Source: CALBPI01 sp039033695 (GTDB taxonomy: Bacteria; Pseudomonadota; Gammaproteobacteria; Steroidobacterales; Woeseiaceae). Taken from it: a stretch of 64,000 bases of DNA. Below the pieces are notes generated by a model. The model was not told where the DNA came from and made no database searches. It saw only the letters and a program-made list of their open reading frames with translations. The translations under genes and the position numbers were made by a program. Where the stretch lies: positions 1 through 64,000 of the forward strand of contig JBCCCC010000002.1 in NCBI GenBank assembly GCA_039033695.1, in the 5' to 3' direction. Shown in pieces: positions 50,057-59,170 of this stretch (its first letter is position 1; each line of letters begins with the position of its first letter).

Positions 50057-53000
50057 ATGACCACAAACAGCTCGCCGACACAGCGTGGTGGCATGGCGGT
50101 TGTGCGCATGGCGACCCAGCGTCCCGTCACTATCTTGATGCTGTTTCTTGCGATCGTGATGTTTGGCTATGTGTCGTTGACACGCCTATCCGTCAATCTG
50201 CTTCCTGATCTTTCTTATCCGACGCTGACTGTTCGCACAGAGCTGGCCGGTGCTGCGCCACAGGAAGTGGAAAGCCTGATCACCAAATCGATTGAGGAAG
50301 CGGTAGGTACGATCAGCGGTGTGCGGCAAGTCCGCTCAGTATCGAGAACGGGCCAATCGGACGTGACTGTGGAATTCAATTGGGGCACCGATATGAATTT
50401 GGCAAGCGTCGATGTGCGCGAGAAGCTCGATGTCCTGGAGCTGCCGCTGGAAGCACGTCGCCCACTGCTGCTGCGTTTTGACCCATCCAGTGAGCCCATC
50501 ATGCGACTGGCGCTCGGCGTATCAGAGGACGCCGATGGGACACTGGACAACGATGAGTTAAAAGCACTGCGACAGTTTGCCGAAGACGACCTCAAGGACT
50601 CTCTGGAGAGTGTCGCCGGTATCGCAGCGGCCAAAGTCAGTGGCGGCCTGGAAGACGAAGTTCAGGTGCGCGTTGATCAACAGAAGCTGGCACAGCTCAA
50701 TCTGTCGATCGGGCAAGTCGCCGAGCGGCTGCGCAATGAGAACGTCAACCTTGCCGGTGGTCGCCTTGAGCAAGGCTTGCGGCGATTCCTGGTGCGCACA
50801 ATCAACGAGTTTGACTCGGTAGAAGCTTTTGCTGATGCCATCATCGCGACGCGCGACGGCCGATCTATCTACCTGCGGGACATCGCCGAAGTCGAACGGG
50901 GCTATAAGGATCGCGAAGCAATCACGCGGCTAAATGGCAGCGAAGTCATAGAGCTTGCGCTGTATAAGGAAGGCGACAGCAATACCGTACTGGTCGCGAG
51001 CAACGTCGAACGCCGCCTCGATAGTCTGCGCGACAGCTTGCCCGAAAATCGCTCGCTCACGCTGATCGCCGATCAGTCTGCATTCATCAGGGCTGCGGTC
51101 GATCAGGTCAAAAGTGCCGCAATGTACGGTGGCTTGCTTGCCATTATCGTTCTGTACGGGTTCCTGCAGAATGCGCGCGCAACGTTCATCATCGGGCTGA
51201 CAATTCCGATCTCTGTTCTTGGTACGTTCGCGCTCATGCACCTATCAAACTTGAGTCTCAATATCATGTCGCTGGGTGGTATTGCGTTGGCTATCGGGCT
51301 TTTGGTGGACAACGCAATCGTCGTGCTTGAGAACATCGCGGGTAAACGCGAGCAAGGCGTGCCAATCATGCAGGCGGCGCAGGAAGGCACGAGTGAGATT
51401 GCGGGTGCTGTGTTTGCCGCCACTCTGACCACGATTGCGGTGTTTTTCCCGATGGTATTTGTGACTGGCATTGCGGGCGAACTCTTCCGCGACCAGTCAC
51501 TTACCGTGACCTACGCATTGCTGTTCTCACTGCTGCTCGCAATCTTGCTCATTCCAATGCTTGCATCATCCGGCGCTCGCGCCGGGTTTACCGAGCAGAG
51601 CGAGATTCGCCCGCTCGGATTGTTCGCGCGTGGCTATGCCGCCGTCTTCCGATTGCTGCGCGCCATCGGCAGTGGCATCGCAACCGTGTCGCGCATTCTG
51701 GCGTTGCCCGCGGTTTGGCTATTCTCTGGTCTATACCGGGGCTGCGCGCGGCTATACGAACCTCTGCTTGGTTGGGCGCTGCGGAATCGAGTGATCGTCT
51801 GTCTCGCATCGATCCTGCTCTTCGCGGGCACAATGAGCCTCGTCCCGCGCCTGGGTACCGAGCTGATTCCACAACTCTCGCAGTCGGAGTTCTCGATCAA
51901 CCTGCGACTCGCGCCAGGGACGCCGTTGTCGCAAACCGATGACGTGGTTGCCGCGGCGTTCTTGGCGACCAAGGGGTTGGACGACATCGTGCGCACATTC
52001 TCTGTCACCGGCACCGGCAACAGACTGGACGCCAATCCGGTCGATGCAGGTGAACACACCGGCGTGCTCACTGTGCAGCTAGCCGCAGGCTCTGGCCGTG
52101 AGACAGAAATGCGGGTTATGAATAGCATTCGCGAGGCACTTGATCGCATCCCTGGAATGACCTATGACTTCGAGCGGCCGGCATTATTGTCGCTCAGCAC
52201 GCCTGTCGAAGTCGTGTTCCGTGGCTTTCGACTGGATGACCTGGCGAGTAGCGCAACACAGCTGATGACAATCATGGCGCGCGACCCGCGTTACACCGAC
52301 TTGCGCACCAGTGTTGAAGGCGGCAATCCCGAAATCCAGATCGTGTTTGACCAGGAGCGCGCCGCTGCACTGGGCCTGCAAGTACGGGACATCGCGGATA
52401 GCGTCGTGACCAACGTACGCGGCAACGTCGCGACCCGATACAGCTGGCGAGACAAGAAGATTGACGTCACGGTCAAAAGTGTCGAGACCAACGATGCATC
52501 GATTGACGATGTTCGGTCGCTGATCGTGAATCCCGGCAGCGACAGACCCGTGAGTCTGTCAGACGTCGCGACAATAACACTGGCAACCGGGCCTGCAGAG
52601 ATTCGCCGCTTCGACCAGGAGCGTGTGGCAGTCGTCTCGGCCGGGCTCGCTTACGGCGATCTCGGGACGGCAGCCGATGACATTCGCGTCCTGCTGGGCG
52701 ATATGGATTTGCCTCGGGGTGTCGCGGCCGATGTTCTGGGTCAGAGCGAAGACATGCAAGAATCCCTGGCATCGATGCAATTCACATTGATATTGGCAGT
52801 TTTCTTGGTCTACCTTGTCATGGCATCGCAGTTCGAATCGTTGATACACCCGTTCGTGATTCTTTTCACGATCCCGCTTGCCCTGGTTGGCGTTGTCTGG
52901 GCACTGTTGCTCACCGGCACTACCGTGAACGTTGTGGCCTTCATCGGCATTATCATGCTCGCTGGCATTGTCGTGAACAATGCGATCGTCTTGATCGATA

Positions 53001-53308
53001 CGATCAATCAAATGCGCCGCACTGGCACCGAGAAGACTGACGCCATTCGTGCAGCGGCCAGGTCACGGCTGCGCCCTATTCTCATGACGACACTCACCAC
53101 GGCACTGGGATTGCTACCAATGGCGCTAGGCTTTGGCGAGGGCTCAGAGGTACGCACGCCCATGGCCATTGCGGTTATCGGCGGGCTGGTGACCTCGACC
53201 TTGCTCACGTTGGTTGTGATACCAGTGGTTTATAGTATTTTTGATCGCGCCAAAGCGCTGCGTCCAATCGATACAAGCGCGCCTCAAACGACGATGGGTA
53301 CCGTATGA
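50057..53308 (+). CDS. RND efflux permease 1
   Basis: A 1083-residue inner-membrane RND pump subunit with 12 membrane spans. RPVTILMLFLAIVMFGYVSL is TM1; LTIPISVLGTFALMHLSNLS, GIALAIGLLVDNAIVVLENI (TM4, one Asp where AcrB has two) and the second-half counterpart GIIMLAGIVVNNAIVLIDTIN are typical. It is about 40 residues longer than AcrB, owing to extra amphipathic sequence between TM6 and TM7 (about 525-570). The next permease overlaps its stop by 4 bases, so the two are made together, as in MdtBC-type heteromeric pumps. The substrate is unknown. Confidence 0.94.
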   Translation: MTTNSSPTQRGGMAVVRMATQRPVTILMLFLAIVMFGYVSLTRLSVNLLPDLSYPTLTVRTELAGAAPQEVESLITKSIEEAVGTISGVRQVRSVSRTGQSDVTVEFNWGTDMNLASVDVREKLDVLELPLEARRPLLLRFDPSSEPIMRLALGVSEDADGTLDNDELKALRQFAEDDLKDSLESVAGIAAAKVSGGLEDEVQVRVDQQKLAQLNLSIGQVAERLRNENVNLAGGRLEQGLRRFLVRTINEFDSVEAFADAIIATRDGRSIYLRDIAEVERGYKDREAITRLNGSEVIELALYKEGDSNTVLVASNVERRLDSLRDSLPENRSLTLIADQSAFIRAAVDQVKSAAMYGGLLAIIVLYGFLQNARATFIIGLTIPISVLGTFALMHLSNLSLNIMSLGGIALAIGLLVDNAIVVLENIAGKREQGVPIMQAAQEGTSEIAGAVFAATLTTIAVFFPMVFVTGIAGELFRDQSLTVTYALLFSLLLAILLIPMLASSGARAGFTEQSEIRPLGLFARGYAAVFRLLRAIGSGIATVSRILALPAVWLFSGLYRGCARLYEPLLGWALRNRVIVCLASILLFAGTMSLVPRLGTELIPQLSQSEFSINLRLAPGTPLSQTDDVVAAAFLATKGLDDIVRTFSVTGTGNRLDANPVDAGEHTGVLTVQLAAGSGRETEMRVMNSIREALDRIPGMTYDFERPALLSLSTPVEVVFRGFRLDDLASSATQLMTIMARDPRYTDLRTSVEGGNPEIQIVFDQERAAALGLQVRDIADSVVTNVRGNVATRYSWRDKKIDVTVKSVETNDASIDDVRSLIVNPGSDRPVSLSDVATITLATGPAEIRRFDQERVAVVSAGLAYGDLGTAADDIRVLLGDMDLPRGVAADVLGQSEDMQESLASMQFTLILAVFLVYLVMASQFESLIHPFVILFTIPLALVGVVWALLLTGTTVNVVAFIGIIMLAGIVVNNAIVLIDTINQMRRTGTEKTDAIRAAARSRLRPILMTTLTTALGLLPMALGFGEGSEVRTPMAIAVIGGLVTSTLLTLVVIPVVYSIFDRAKALRPIDTSAPQTTMGTV

Positions 53309-56300
53309 TCCACACCCGCTTTTCGCTGGCACGACCAGTCACCATTACGATGATCTTCGCCGCATTGGCGGCAATCGGGATTATCTCATCGCGACTCTTG
53401 CCACTCGAAGAGTTTCCGGACATCGAGTGGCCCGGCTTCTTTATCAACATTCCTTATGACGGATCTACGCCGCAGGAAACAGAACGGCAAATCACTCGTC
53501 CCGCTGAGGAAGCACTGGCAACGCTGCCTGGCGTGCAACAGATGTTCTCGTCGTCGCGCGAGGACAACAGCCAGATCTGGATGCAGTACGGGTTTAACTC
53601 CAACGCCAAGACCGCTGCCGTAGAGGCGCGTGTCAAGCTCGATGCGATAAGAGACCAACTGCCTACGGATCTCGAACGTATTCAGGTTTTCAGCGGCTCG
53701 ATGAACGACCGTCCAATCATGAACCTACGTGTCTCAAGCGACCGTGATCTGTCAACTGAGTACGAATTGCTCGATCGTTTCGTCAAACGTCGGATCGAGA
53801 GACTGGAAGGCGTATCGCAGGTCGAGATCCAAGGGGTCGAACCGCCAGAAGTGCGTATTCGGCTGGACTCGGGTCGCGTCACCGCGCATGGCATTAACTT
53901 GAACGAGCTGGCGGAGCAGCTACGTCGTGCCAACTTTGCCGTCAGCGCCGGTCAGATTACCGCTGGCAATGAGCGCTGGTCGCTACGGCCAAATGGCGAG
54001 TTCCGCAGCCTTGATGACGTGCGTCGGCTCGTAATCGATGGGCGTAACCTGCGGCTCGGGGATATTGCCACAGTTACCCAGCAACCGCGCGAACGCACTT
54101 ATGGCCGCCATCTGGACGGCAACTACGCCATTGGCATATCCGTCAGCCGCGCAACCGGATACAACATGGTCGACGTGTCTGACCGGGTAAAGGAAGAAGT
54201 GCGACGTATTGGCGAGCTACCTGCCATGCAAGGTGTGCAAATCTTCGATCTTGACAATCAGGCTGAGTCGGTTCGTAGTGGCCTGCGGGATCTCGTCACG
54301 TCAGGAATCATCGGTGCGCTGCTAGCGATCGTGGTGCTGTACTTCTTCCTGCGGCATATTACGTCAACGCTGATCGTCACGATGTCGGTGCCTCTGTCGC
54401 TGATCATCACACTGGGCGCCATGTATTTTCTTGGTTTGTCGATCAACATACTGACGCTCATGGGGCTGATGCTCGCCGTCGGCATGTTGGTGGACAACTC
54501 CGTCGTGGTCACAGAGAGCATCTTCCGTTATCGACAGATGAAACCCGATGACCCGGAAGGCGCCACGATGCGGGGTGTCAAGGAAGTTGGCATCGCCGTG
54601 ATTGCCAGCACGGCAACGTCGATCTGCGTGTTTGTGCCAATCGTGTTTGGTGAGCAAATTGACATCATGGTGTTCCTGCAACACGTTGGCATCACGATCT
54701 CCGTGGCGATCGTCTGTTCGCTGGTCGTTGCACAAACGCTGATACCACTGCTGGCCAGCAAACTGAAAGCCGTGCCCGCCCAAGCCAAAGGGAGCAGTGT
54801 GGACCGCCTGACCAATGGTTACACCGCCCTGCTCTCTCGCATCGTCAATGCGCGCGGCTGGCGCAGGCTAATCGCTGCCTTCGTTGCCATCTCGATCCTC
54901 GGATCTATTGCAATCCCGATGGGCGCCGGATGGCTTAAGGTCGACATGTTCCCAGAGGAACCGAGTCGGCGGCTATTCATGCCGTATAACGTCAATGATT
55001 ATTACTCATTGGAGCGCACCGAGCAGGCCGTGCGCCGAATTGAAGGTTATCTGCTGGAAAACAAGGAGCGGCTCAATATTCGCTCGGTATACTCATATTG
55101 GGACTTGTTCCGTGCTGAGACCACGATCCTGCTCACTGAAGGTAGCGAAATTACCAAAGATGCCAGAACGATCATGGATATCATCCTAGAGGAAAAGCCT
55201 GACATTGCCATTGGTGCGCCCAGCTTCCAACGCCAGAACCAGGGCATGGGCGAAGGGTTCAGTGTTTACCTGAAAGGTGAGTCAACCGAGCAACTGACTG
55301 ACCTCACGCGTGAGGCTTATGCGATCTTGCAAAATGTCGACGGCCTGGAGGACTTCAGCACGGATATCACGGCGGGTCAGCGAGAAGTCCAGATTCGTCT
55401 GGACCGTGAGAAGGCTGCCCGTTACGGTTTGACCGCACAGACTGTCGGACAAGCCGTGTCGGTCGCCTTGCGCGGTGAACGCTTGCGCGAGTTTCGCAGT
55501 CAGGATGGTGAGATTGAGATGCGTCTGGCGTTTCGTGATGATGATCGTCAGTCGATCGAACAACTAGGCAATCTCATCGTGCCTGGTGTTGATGCCGATG
55601 GTGAAATAACTGCGGTACCGCTCTATCGAATCGCGCAACTCAATGAGAAACGCGGTATTCGCAATATCAATCGAACCGACCGTCGAACGTCAATCGCGAT
55701 CAACGCTGCGTTGTCGACGGATGCGACACTCGAAGAAGTGCGCCCACATGTGGAAGCCGTGATGAATCAGATCGCGTTGCCACCCGGTTATGAATGGAGT
55801 TTCGGACGCGGTTTTGATCGCGCCGAGCAGACCCGCAATATCTTTGTCGAGAACATCCTGCTCGGCGTCTTGTTGATCTTGATCGTCATGGCGGCACTCT
55901 TCGAATCGCTGCTCTACCCGTTGTCGATCATGGTGTCCTTGGTGTACTCATTTGTCGGTGTCGTGTGGTTCATGACACTTACTGGAACCACAATGACGTT
56001 CATGGCGATGATCGGGCTCATGATCTTGATCGGGGTCGTGGTGAACAATGGCATTGTGCTCGTCGATCACATCAATAACCTGCGTCGGGAAGGTATGCCC
56101 CGTGATCAAGCCGTAGTAGCCGGCGCGCGCGACCGTCTACGGCCAATCCTCATGACCGCCGCAACAACCATCCTTGGTCTTACGCCCCTCGCCTTTGGGG
56201 ACACGCAGGTCGGTGCCGGTGGCCCAGCCTATTATCCCATGGCGCGCGCCATTATCGGCGGCCTGGCGTTTTCGACCGTCGTGTCGTTGTTCGTAGTGCC

Positions 56301-56394
56301 GATGGTCTATATCGGGTTGGACAAATTCAAGAACTGGAGCGCGAGTATCTGGCGCGGCTCGGATCGCTCGGCGCTCGCCGAAGCTACACGATAA
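53305..56394 (+). CDS. RND efflux permease 2
   Basis: A 1029-residue RND pump subunit. Motifs: FSLARPVTITMIFAALAAIG (TM1), LPLEEFPDIEWPGFFINIPY, GLMLAVGMLVDNSVVVTESI (TM4) and IGLMILIGVVVNNGIVLVDH (TM10). It differs clearly from permease 1, so the two are not recent duplicates. ATGA coupling suggests a mixed trimer or two pumps sharing the adaptor. No outer-membrane channel gene is present, so a TolC-like partner would be encoded elsewhere. Its 3' end overlaps the opposite-strand coiled-coil gene by 11 bases. Confidence 0.94.
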   Translation: MIHTRFSLARPVTITMIFAALAAIGIISSRLLPLEEFPDIEWPGFFINIPYDGSTPQETERQITRPAEEALATLPGVQQMFSSSREDNSQIWMQYGFNSNAKTAAVEARVKLDAIRDQLPTDLERIQVFSGSMNDRPIMNLRVSSDRDLSTEYELLDRFVKRRIERLEGVSQVEIQGVEPPEVRIRLDSGRVTAHGINLNELAEQLRRANFAVSAGQITAGNERWSLRPNGEFRSLDDVRRLVIDGRNLRLGDIATVTQQPRERTYGRHLDGNYAIGISVSRATGYNMVDVSDRVKEEVRRIGELPAMQGVQIFDLDNQAESVRSGLRDLVTSGIIGALLAIVVLYFFLRHITSTLIVTMSVPLSLIITLGAMYFLGLSINILTLMGLMLAVGMLVDNSVVVTESIFRYRQMKPDDPEGATMRGVKEVGIAVIASTATSICVFVPIVFGEQIDIMVFLQHVGITISVAIVCSLVVAQTLIPLLASKLKAVPAQAKGSSVDRLTNGYTALLSRIVNARGWRRLIAAFVAISILGSIAIPMGAGWLKVDMFPEEPSRRLFMPYNVNDYYSLERTEQAVRRIEGYLLENKERLNIRSVYSYWDLFRAETTILLTEGSEITKDARTIMDIILEEKPDIAIGAPSFQRQNQGMGEGFSVYLKGESTEQLTDLTREAYAILQNVDGLEDFSTDITAGQREVQIRLDREKAARYGLTAQTVGQAVSVALRGERLREFRSQDGEIEMRLAFRDDDRQSIEQLGNLIVPGVDADGEITAVPLYRIAQLNEKRGIRNINRTDRRTSIAINAALSTDATLEEVRPHVEAVMNQIALPPGYEWSFGRGFDRAEQTRNIFVENILLGVLLILIVMAALFESLLYPLSIMVSLVYSFVGVVWFMTLTGTTMTFMAMIGLMILIGVVVNNGIVLVDHINNLRREGMPRDQAVVAGARDRLRPILMTAATTILGLTPLAFGDTQVGAGGPAYYPMARAIIGGLAFSTVVSLFVVPMVYIGLDKFKNWSASIWRGSDRSALAEATR

Positions 56395-57436
56395 ATGCGC
56401 GCGAGACAGACCATACATCGTTATCGGTAACGGCCCGCGGTTCTGCAAAGTACTGGGACACCAGCAGGTCGGGCTCGCTTGCCAGCGCCTGCTCCACGGT
56501 CACCTCAAAGGGCTCCGGGATCACGGACGTCTCGCTGGCATAACGCGCGAAACGCGACAGGTGCTTCGCCTGGCGCGCCAGATGAGCACGAAACTCGGGT
56601 TGCGACTCTAACTCCACCAACGCCCGGAACGTGTTCTCGGTCAAGCGCATGATGCGCTCACACTCGACATCGTCGCCGTAGTCAATCGCGCCGACGTCTT
56701 TGCTAATCGCAGTGGCCGCGCGCGCGACCAGGCCCGCCTCCTCGAAGTGCGCATACAGAAACTGTGCAAGCGCAAGAACATGCAAATTGATGGAACGCTT
56801 GTCGTCAACCGTTAGCGCTTCGGCCGCTGGCGCACGCGTGTTTTTCAACTGTCGATGGCGCTCAATTGTCGCGTTGTGCGCGATCAACTGGGCTTGTAGC
56901 TCGCTGCCGAGCGATTTGCCTTCCTGCTTCAGACGGCGAGCTCGAAGCCAGCCCCATAAGCGAGCGCCATGTTGCAACTCGTCATTGTTCTTTGAGATCG
57001 CCGCTTTGATCGTGAGGATCGACTGTTTCTCGTCGACCAACAACTGCTCAAGCTCGGCAAGCTGCTGGCGGCGCTGCTCCTGCCAGGTCTCGATCGCCAT
57101 CACCTGGCGCCTGCCTGCGATGCGGCGTGACATGTCGTTGGCAGTATCGGACAGGCGTTTGGCGCAACGGCGCCACAATCCACGCAAGTGGTAGAACACC
57201 ATAGTTCCAACGGCCGTGTTGCCATCGGTCAACAGGCCCTCGAGATATTCGAGTCGAATGCGCAGCTGTTCCGCTTGCGCCTCAGATGATTCAAGCGCCT
57301 TCTCGAGCTCGCGTCGTTCGCGGCGCAGCTGCGCAAATGACTTTTTCAGCTCGACGCGGTTCGAGAACAACTCGAGCAGTCGTTCCTGATCACCGTCGTC
57401 CCGATTGTCTTCTTTGAATAACGCGCTGAATGCCAT
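56384..57436 (-). CDS. Coiled-coil protein, unknown
   Basis: A 350-residue soluble protein. Long charged helices at about 15-72 (RVELKKSFAQLRRERRELEKAL) and 110-205 (EQRRQQLAELEQLLVDEK) predict coiled coils; a helical C-terminal part (about 215-330) with SINLHVLALAQFLYAHFEEAGL follows. It has no signal, membrane span or catalytic motif. The family is not recognised. It overlaps the end of RND permease 2 tail to tail and lies ahead of the DUF1249 gene in an opposite-facing order. Confidence 0.75.
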   Translation of the reverse strand: MAFSALFKEDNRDDGDQERLLELFSNRVELKKSFAQLRRERRELEKALESSEAQAEQLRIRLEYLEGLLTDGNTAVGTMVFYHLRGLWRRCAKRLSDTANDMSRRIAGRRQVMAIETWQEQRRQQLAELEQLLVDEKQSILTIKAAISKNNDELQHGARLWGWLRARRLKQEGKSLGSELQAQLIAHNATIERHRQLKNTRAPAAEALTVDDKRSINLHVLALAQFLYAHFEEAGLVARAATAISKDVGAIDYGDDVECERIMRLTENTFRALVELESQPEFRAHLARQAKHLSRFARYASETSVIPEPFEVTVEQALASEPDLLVSQYFAEPRAVTDNDVWSVSRAFIV

Positions 57437-57571
57437 TGGCTGACCCCGCCGAAATGCCGTTCTATAACGGCCACTTTCAACGTCAAATCATTGCACATAA
57501 TGCGGGAGCGTTGACTAGACGCAGCGCACAATTTGGGCAGTTGGAAGGCGGGCCGTGCGGCGCTGGTCGGG

Positions 57572-58084
57572 CTAGTCTGGGCTGCTCTGAACCAGCTGAT
57601 GGCCGGCATCAAGACAAAACTCAAGCCACTTGTTCAGCATCATGTTGCGCCGCCATCGCAAGTCGAGTTCTTCGCTATGCGATGCGGCTATGCGGCGCAA
57701 TACCGCGTGACGATGGTTGGACGTCAGGCTCATCACCTCGGCCAGATGGCCGTCAAAATAGACGCGCAATCGAAGATCTGGATCGGCGAGTAGCGCCCCT
57801 GTTTGTCCGACATCAACCAAGCCACTTACCGGCGACAACTGATCGTCATCGCCGGCAAACAAATACGTAAGCTGTAAGGTACAGGTGTAGCGTGTGCGCT
57901 CGATGACATCCAGGTGCAGGGGAAGGTCTGCATCGCTATGTGAACACGCTGTCCCGGTGATCTTGTGCAGCTCCGGCACCAGGCGCGTCAGCCGAATGAA
58001 ATTACTCTCATAGACGCTCATCAAACCTGCGAAAGAACGCGGTTTGACCAGAGTTTGCGGCACGATGAGACTGTCAGGTTGCAT
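57572..58084 (-). CDS. DUF1249 family protein (YqiB-like)
   Basis: A 170-residue cytoplasmic protein with the DUF1249 start KPRSFAGLMSVYESNFIRLTRL, DLPLHLDVIERTRYTCTLQLTYLF, LRVYFDGHLAEVMSLT and the helical end RRNMMLNKWLEFCLDAGH. In many gammaproteobacteria this family is encoded near cpdA and nudF; here those neighbours are absent. Its function is unknown. Confidence 0.88.
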   Translation of the reverse strand: MQPDSLIVPQTLVKPRSFAGLMSVYESNFIRLTRLVPELHKITGTACSHSDADLPLHLDVIERTRYTCTLQLTYLFAGDDDQLSPVSGLVDVGQTGALLADPDLRLRVYFDGHLAEVMSLTSNHRHAVLRRIAASHSEELDLRWRRNMMLNKWLEFCLDAGHQLVQSSPD

Positions 58085-58158
58085 GGTGTGATTCTAGCAT
58101 AGGGCGCTTAAACGCATGTCGCACAGAACGCGTTCGCAATTCTCGACAAGCATCTGCG

Positions 58159-58983
58159 CTACGGTCGTACACGACGCTCGACGCCGGTCGTCTCAAGGAT
58201 CCGACTGGCAATTTCCTCAATCGAGAATTCCGTCGTATCAACATACGGAATTTTGTATTTGTTGAACAATGCAGCCGCGGCTCGGAGCTCGAAATTGACC
58301 TGCTGGGCACTGGCATAACGTCCAGCCGCACGACGCTCCTTACGAATCTGTTGCAGACGTTTGGGGTTGATCGTCAGCCCATAGAGCTTCTTGCGATTGG
58401 CGATCAGTCGTTCCGGTAGTGTGCCGCTTTCAAACTCGTCCTCCGTCAACGGAAAATTTGCTGCGTACACGCCATATTGAAGCGCAAGATACAGGCATGT
58501 CGGCGTCTTACCCGATCGCGAGACACCTAGCAGAATGACATCTGCCTGTTCATAGTTGCGAATGGCACCACCATCATCATTGGCCAATGCGTAGTTGGTC
58601 GCCTCGATCCGCTTCATGTAGGTATCGGTGTCAGACATCCCGTGGGCACGCCCGGCCTCATGCGAGGCCGTGGTGGCTAGCTCGGTCTCGAGACTGCCGA
58701 CGAATGCATCGAAAATATCAAGATACAGCCCGTCCGCTGTCTTAATGATCTCCCGCAAGTCATCATGGACCAGAGAGCTAAATACAATCGGCCGCTCTTC
58801 GTCGTTGGTCGCCGCCTGATTGATCTTGCGCTTGAGCTCCTCAGCACGCGCCGGGGAGTCGACGAAGGGCACAGTCACCTGGCGGAACTCCGCCGTCGCA
58901 AACTGGGTCAGCAGGCTATGTCCGAGGGTTTCGGCGGTGACACCTGTCTGATCGGAAATAAAAAACACGGTTCGTTGTGACAT
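58159..58983 (-). CDS. ppsR: PEP synthase regulatory protein (bifunctional kinase/pyrophosphorylase PpsR)
   Basis: Switches PEP synthase off by ADP-dependent phosphorylation and on by phosphate-dependent dephosphorylation. The 274-residue protein (E. coli 277) begins MSQRTVFFISDQTGVTAETL and has the P-loop GVSRSGKTPTCLYLA, MSDTDTYMKRIEATNYALAND and LTINPKRLQQIRKERR. ATG 58983 gives the family length; a longer frame to 59052 is not supported. It diverges from ppsA, the classic pairing. Confidence 0.95.
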   Translation of the reverse strand: MSQRTVFFISDQTGVTAETLGHSLLTQFATAEFRQVTVPFVDSPARAEELKRKINQAATNDEERPIVFSSLVHDDLREIIKTADGLYLDIFDAFVGSLETELATTASHEAGRAHGMSDTDTYMKRIEATNYALANDDGGAIRNYEQADVILLGVSRSGKTPTCLYLALQYGVYAANFPLTEDEFESGTLPERLIANRKKLYGLTINPKRLQQIRKERRAAGRYASAQQVNFELRAAAALFNKYKIPYVDTTEFSIEEIASRILETTGVERRVRP

Positions 58984-59095
58984 AAATGGCTCTTTGCACA
59001 CCGGTGCAACGCCTAACCATAGCGCACATTCGGCGCCGCGCGAACGATGCACAGCCCGCTGACCGCGTCAACAAGCGTTTTCTCGGTTCACTCGC

Positions 59096-59101
59096 TATAA
59101 T
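59096..59101 (+). promoter_or_regulatory. Perfect -10 element ahead of ppsA
   Basis: TATAAT at 59096-59101 in the ppsR-ppsA divergent gap; no good -35 is at standard spacing. Predicted leader about 65 bases. Confidence 0.4.
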
Positions 59102-59170
59102 GACGGGCTAAAACTGGCTACCGGCGTTGCCGACAGGCGCCGCCGCACAACATCAATAAGCGAGCAACCC

